Source of the DNA: Caldithrix sp. RBG_13_44_9
GTDB taxonomy: Bacteria > Calditrichota > Calditrichia > RBG-13-44-9
Assembly: GCA_001771055.1 (NCBI GenBank)
Contig: MESS01000096.1
Span: 3,183 to 11,175, forward strand
Length of the DNA: 7,993 nucleotides
Direction of reading: 5' to 3'
The notes below the pieces were generated by a model. It had not been told where the DNA came from and searched no databases. It saw only the letters and a program-made list of their open reading frames with translations. Both the position numbers and the translations under genes were made by a program. Within the stretch, counting starts at the first letter, position 1, and each line of letters opens with the position of its first letter. Below are positions 5,490 through 7,993 of this stretch, piece by piece.

Positions 5490-6368
5490 ATGAGCATTCT
5501 GGTAGATAAAACCTCCCGCATCGTAGTCCAGGGAATTACTGGAAAAGAGGGATCCTTTCATACCATGCAAATGCTGGAGTATGGCACCAGGGTAGTGGCG
5601 GGAGTCACGCCGGGAAAGGGCGGTCAGAAATTTGAGAATAAAGTTCCGATTTTCAATACCGTGAAGGAAGCGGTACAAAAGACCAAAGCCAATGTGTCCA
5701 TCATTTTCGTGCCGCCGGCTTTTGCCGCCGATGCCATTTATGAAGCGGCCGATGCCGGCATTGCCACCGTGGTATGCATCTCTGAAGGTATACCCGCCAT
5801 GGATATGCTTAAGGTATACCACTATTTGAAAAATACCAGGACCCGTCTGATAGGTCCCAATTGCCCGGGCATCATCTCACCGGGAAAGTGTAAAGTCGGA
5901 ATCATGCCGGGATTTATTCACCGTGAAGGAAAGGTCGGGATTATCAGCCGCAGTGGAACTCTGACCTATGAAGCTGTGGACCAGATCAGCCGGGTGGGAT
6001 TAGGCCAATCCACCTGCATCGGAATTGGAGGCGATCCGGTGATCGGAACACGTTTCATTGATGCTCTGGAATTATTTAAAAATGATAAAGAGACCAGAGC
6101 AGTAGTTCTTATCGGTGAAATTGGCGGGACGGCCGAAGAAGAAGCTGCACAGTGGATAAAAAAATATTTCAAAAAACCAGTGGTGGCCTTTATTGCCGGA
6201 CAGACCGCTCCTCCAGGGCGTCGGATGGGACATGCCGGTGCTATCATCAGCGGCGGGAAGGGTACCGCCGCCGAAAAAATGAAAGCCCTGAAGAGGGCCG
6301 GAATTCATGTATGCAAAAGCCCGGCCGATATTGGTAAGACGGTTGCCGGCATTTTGAAAAAGTCATAG
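5490..6368 (+). CDS. sucD: Succinyl-CoA synthetase alpha subunit
   Basis: A 292-residue protein of normal length carrying the CoA-binding Rossmann domain and the phosphohistidine domain. Seen in order are VVQGITGKEGSFHT (12-25, CoA binding), VAGVTPGKGG (36-45), IIFVPP (71-76), GPNCPGIISP (122-131), KVGIISRSGTLTYE (148-161) and GIGGDPVIGT (178-187). The catalytic loop PPGRRMGHAGAI (241-252) places the phosphorylated histidine at residue 248, equivalent to E. coli His246. AAGGA at 5478-5482 with a 7-nt spacer supports the start. The gap from sucC is 35 nt. All catalytic residues are present, so an active alpha2beta2 or alpha-beta enzyme with SucC is expected in the cytoplasm. Confidence 0.95.
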   Translation: MSILVDKTSRIVVQGITGKEGSFHTMQMLEYGTRVVAGVTPGKGGQKFENKVPIFNTVKEAVQKTKANVSIIFVPPAFAADAIYEAADAGIATVVCISEGIPAMDMLKVYHYLKNTRTRLIGPNCPGIISPGKCKVGIMPGFIHREGKVGIISRSGTLTYEAVDQISRVGLGQSTCIGIGGDPVIGTRFIDALELFKNDKETRAVVLIGEIGGTAEEEAAQWIKKYFKKPVVAFIAGQTAPPGRRMGHAGAIISGGKGTAAEKMKALKRAGIHVCKSPADIGKTVAGILKKS

Positions 6369-6426
6369 ATAAAAATCAGTCAATTTTGTAAATTTGTTAC
6401 TCTTTTAGCATATACCCGGAGGAACA

Positions 6427-6738
6427 ATGGAAGACGAAGCGGTACGGCGACTAAAAGAAGAGCTGACCCAGAAAGCGATTGAAAGAAGTCGCCGTTCCGA
6501 TATGCTGGTCATTTACCAGAAATGGTGCAAGGCTTGCGGCATCTGTTATGATCTCTGTCCGCAGGGAACACTGGCTGCCGATGAGGAGGGCAAGGTCTAT
6601 ATTACCTATCCGGAAACCTGCACCGGTTGCAAGATCTGTGAACTGCACTGTCCGGATTTTGCCATTCTGGTTATCGGAGAGCCGCGCAAGGCTCCCAAAG
6701 CTGTAGAAAAGCAAGGCAAAATAAATCAAGGATCCTAG
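6427..6738 (+). CDS. korD: 2-oxoacid:ferredoxin oxidoreductase delta subunit (2x[4Fe-4S])
   Basis: A 103-residue ferredoxin-like protein with two complete [4Fe-4S] motifs: Cys34, Cys37, Cys40 and Cys44 (WCKACGICYDLCP), and Cys65, Cys68, Cys71 and Cys75 (CTGCKICELHCP). The N-terminal 30 residues are a charged helix, and the tail from about residue 85 is basic. This is the usual delta subunit that passes electrons from the thiamine diphosphate centre of the beta subunit to external ferredoxin. It sits first in the kor set, one nt before korA. GGAGG at 6418-6422 is close to the ATG (4-nt spacer) but strong. The gap after sucD is 58 nt and contains GTAA-ATTTG-TTAC at 6388-6400, a loose inverted repeat. 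Stand-alone ferredoxins share the motif, but the context makes KorD clear. Confidence 0.93.
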   Translation: MEDEAVRRLKEELTQKAIERSRRSDMLVIYQKWCKACGICYDLCPQGTLAADEEGKVYITYPETCTGCKICELHCPDFAILVIGEPRKAPKAVEKQGKINQGS

Positions 6739-6739
6739 A

Positions 6740-7873
6740 ATGCCTGAACAAGTACTTCTAATTCAGGGAAATGAAGCCTGCGCAGAAGGCGCTATTGCTG
6801 CCGGATGCCGGTTCTTTGCAGGCTATCCCATTACCCCTTCCACTGAAATTGCGGAATCGTTGAGTGAAAAACTTCCACGGATGGGCGGAAAATTTATTCA
6901 GATGGAGGATGAAATTGCCAGCATCGCTGCTATCACCGGCGCAAGTGTAGCCGGTCTGAAAGCAATGACTGCCACCAGCGGTCCGGGTTTCTCGCTGATG
7001 CAGGAGGGCATCGGCTATGCCTGTATGGCCGAAATCCCGGTGGTGATCGTCAATGTAATGCGGGGAGGGCCCAGCACCGGGCTGCCCACAAAAACTTCCC
7101 AGGGAGATGTGATGCAGGCGCGCTGGGGTACCCACGGTGACCATTTTCTGATTGTTCTGGCACCGGAATCGGTAAGAGAAACTTTTTATCTGACCATAAA
7201 ATCTTTCAACCTGGCAGAAAAATTCCGGGTACCGGTGATCCTCCTTCTGGACGAAACCATAGCCCACATGCGGGAGAAAGTAGTCCTGCCGGAATATACT
7301 GAGCTGCACATTGAAAACCGGGTGACACCCATTGTACCTCCCCAATGGTATAAACCTTATGAAGTGACCACTGATTTTATTACTCCCATGGCCCCCTTTG
7401 GCACTGGTTACCGTTACAACATCACCGGTTTAACTCACGATGAGATGGGATTCCCGACCAACAAAGAACATGAGATCACCAGCAAAATGAACAAACTGCG
7501 TGATAAGATCATGCGGGCTACCTCGGACATCGTTGATTACGAGACGCTATACACTGAGGATGCCAATACCCTGATCGTCTCTTTTGGCTCCGCGTCCCGC
7601 TCTGTCAAAGAAGCGGTAGAGTATCTCAGGTCCCACCGCCGTAAGGTGGGTTTCTTCCGTCCCATCACCATCTGGCCTTTCCCAGAAAAGGAGCTGGCTG
7701 CGATCATTAAAAAGGTCGATCAGATTTTTGTGGTGGAGATGAATCAGGGCCAATTGATCGATGAGATACGCAAAGTGGAATGTTACCATAAAAAAATAGT
7801 TGGTATTAACCGTTATGACGGAGAAATGATCACTCCCAATCAAATCATCAGTAAAATCAAAGAGGCACGTTAA
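6740..7873 (+). CDS. korA: 2-oxoglutarate:ferredoxin oxidoreductase alpha subunit
   Basis: A 377-residue protein, the length of the short alpha class without a fused gamma domain, so a separate gamma gene (korC) is expected downstream of korB. The N-terminal domain I bears the family signature GYPITPSTEIAE (28-39), QMEDEIASI (54-62, including the glutamate of the thiamine-binding helix region), ATSGPGFSLMQEG (78-90) and RGGPSTGLPTKTSQGD (108-123). Domain II begins near residue 275 (TLIVSFGSASRSVKEAV). The enzyme couples oxidative decarboxylation of a 2-oxoacid with CoA to reduction of ferredoxin, or the reverse carboxylation. 2-Oxoglutarate is inferred from the adjacent sucCD genes; branched-chain 2-oxoacids are the main alternative. 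AAGGA at 6728-6732 overlaps the end of korD, and the intergenic gap is one nt, indicating translational coupling. Confidence 0.92.
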   Translation: MPEQVLLIQGNEACAEGAIAAGCRFFAGYPITPSTEIAESLSEKLPRMGGKFIQMEDEIASIAAITGASVAGLKAMTATSGPGFSLMQEGIGYACMAEIPVVIVNVMRGGPSTGLPTKTSQGDVMQARWGTHGDHFLIVLAPESVRETFYLTIKSFNLAEKFRVPVILLLDETIAHMREKVVLPEYTELHIENRVTPIVPPQWYKPYEVTTDFITPMAPFGTGYRYNITGLTHDEMGFPTNKEHEITSKMNKLRDKIMRATSDIVDYETLYTEDANTLIVSFGSASRSVKEAVEYLRSHRRKVGFFRPITIWPFPEKELAAIIKKVDQIFVVEMNQGQLIDEIRKVECYHKKIVGINRYDGEMITPNQIISKIKEAR

Positions 7874-7993
7874 ATGAATCAGCCTATAGTTTTCAACTAT
7901 CTCCGGGCTAAAAAACAATTTCCCCACGTCTGGTGTCCGGGATGCGGACATGGAGTGGTGATGGGTTCGTTAATCAGGGCTATAGATAAAATG
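7874..7993 (+). CDS. korB: 2-oxoglutarate:ferredoxin oxidoreductase beta subunit, N-terminal part
   Basis: The ATG directly follows the korA stop codon (no gap), with AGAGG at 7861-7865 as a ribosome site 8 nt upstream, so translation is probably coupled. Only 40 codons lie in the window before its right edge. They include the diagnostic beta-subunit opening, a basic helix (YLRAKKQFP) followed by HVWCPGCGHGVVMGSL, where the CPGCGHG motif marks the thiamine-diphosphate-binding catalytic subunit and one cluster ligand region. The rest of the protein, about 240 residues in this family, is outside the window, followed probably by the gamma subunit. The truncation is only due to the window end. 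Confidence 0.9.
   Translation, partial: MNQPIVFNYLRAKKQFPHVWCPGCGHGVVMGSLIRAIDKM

Noticed and set aside
6758..7345. 195-codon minus-strand open frame opposite korA
   Set aside because: korA on the plus strand has all family motifs; the antisense translation is low-complexity shadow sequence with no domain.

Overview
The window looks like chromosomal DNA of an uncultivated, probably anaerobic or microaerophilic bacterium. Good Shine-Dalgarno sites precede most genes, intergenic DNA is AT-rich while the genes have moderate GC, and central carbon metabolism is ferredoxin-linked. The mix of YtxH/DUF948 envelope proteins, a COG2403-type GTPase and a SucCD-Kor operon made me think of the FCB group (Calditrichota, KSB1 and relatives). 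That placement is an inference from general familiarity, not a computed result.

Layout. (1) Positions 1-307, minus strand: the N-terminal 102 codons of a protein I do not recognise, running off the left edge. (2) 308-695: a divergent intergenic region with a hairpin, a 12-bp direct repeat and a sigma70-like promoter pointing right. (3) 696-1497: two small membrane-anchored coiled-coil proteins, YtxH-like and DUF948-like, 28 nt apart and probably one operon. (4) 1498-1792: a 295-bp leader with repeated TTATCAC motifs, a pyrimidine-rich tract and small hairpins. (5) 1793-3109: a P-loop protein of the cyclic 2,3-diphosphoglycerate synthetase/'predicted GTPase' family, closed by a clear intrinsic terminator at 3125-3164. 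(6) 3250-4200: a carbamate kinase with its own candidate promoter and a 15-nt palindrome overlapping the -10. (7) 4294 to the right edge: a five-gene run sucC-sucD-korD-korA-korB with gaps of 35, 58, 1 and 0 nt; korB is cut by the window end after 40 codons.

How the genes work together. KorDAB (with a gamma subunit expected downstream) should interconvert 2-oxoglutarate and succinyl-CoA with ferredoxin. SucCD interconverts succinyl-CoA and succinate with nucleotide phosphorylation. Together they replace the NAD-linked 2-oxoglutarate dehydrogenase step of the TCA cycle and can run oxidatively or reductively. Carbamate kinase just upstream is a second enzyme of substrate-level phosphorylation, but no arginine deiminase, ornithine carbamoyltransferase or other carbamoyl-phosphate source is visible. 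The least understood component is the GTPase-like protein beside it. The GTPase-carbamate kinase pair next to an energy-conserving TCA module is the best candidate here for an undescribed functional link. No mobile element, CRISPR array, tRNA or rRNA was seen.
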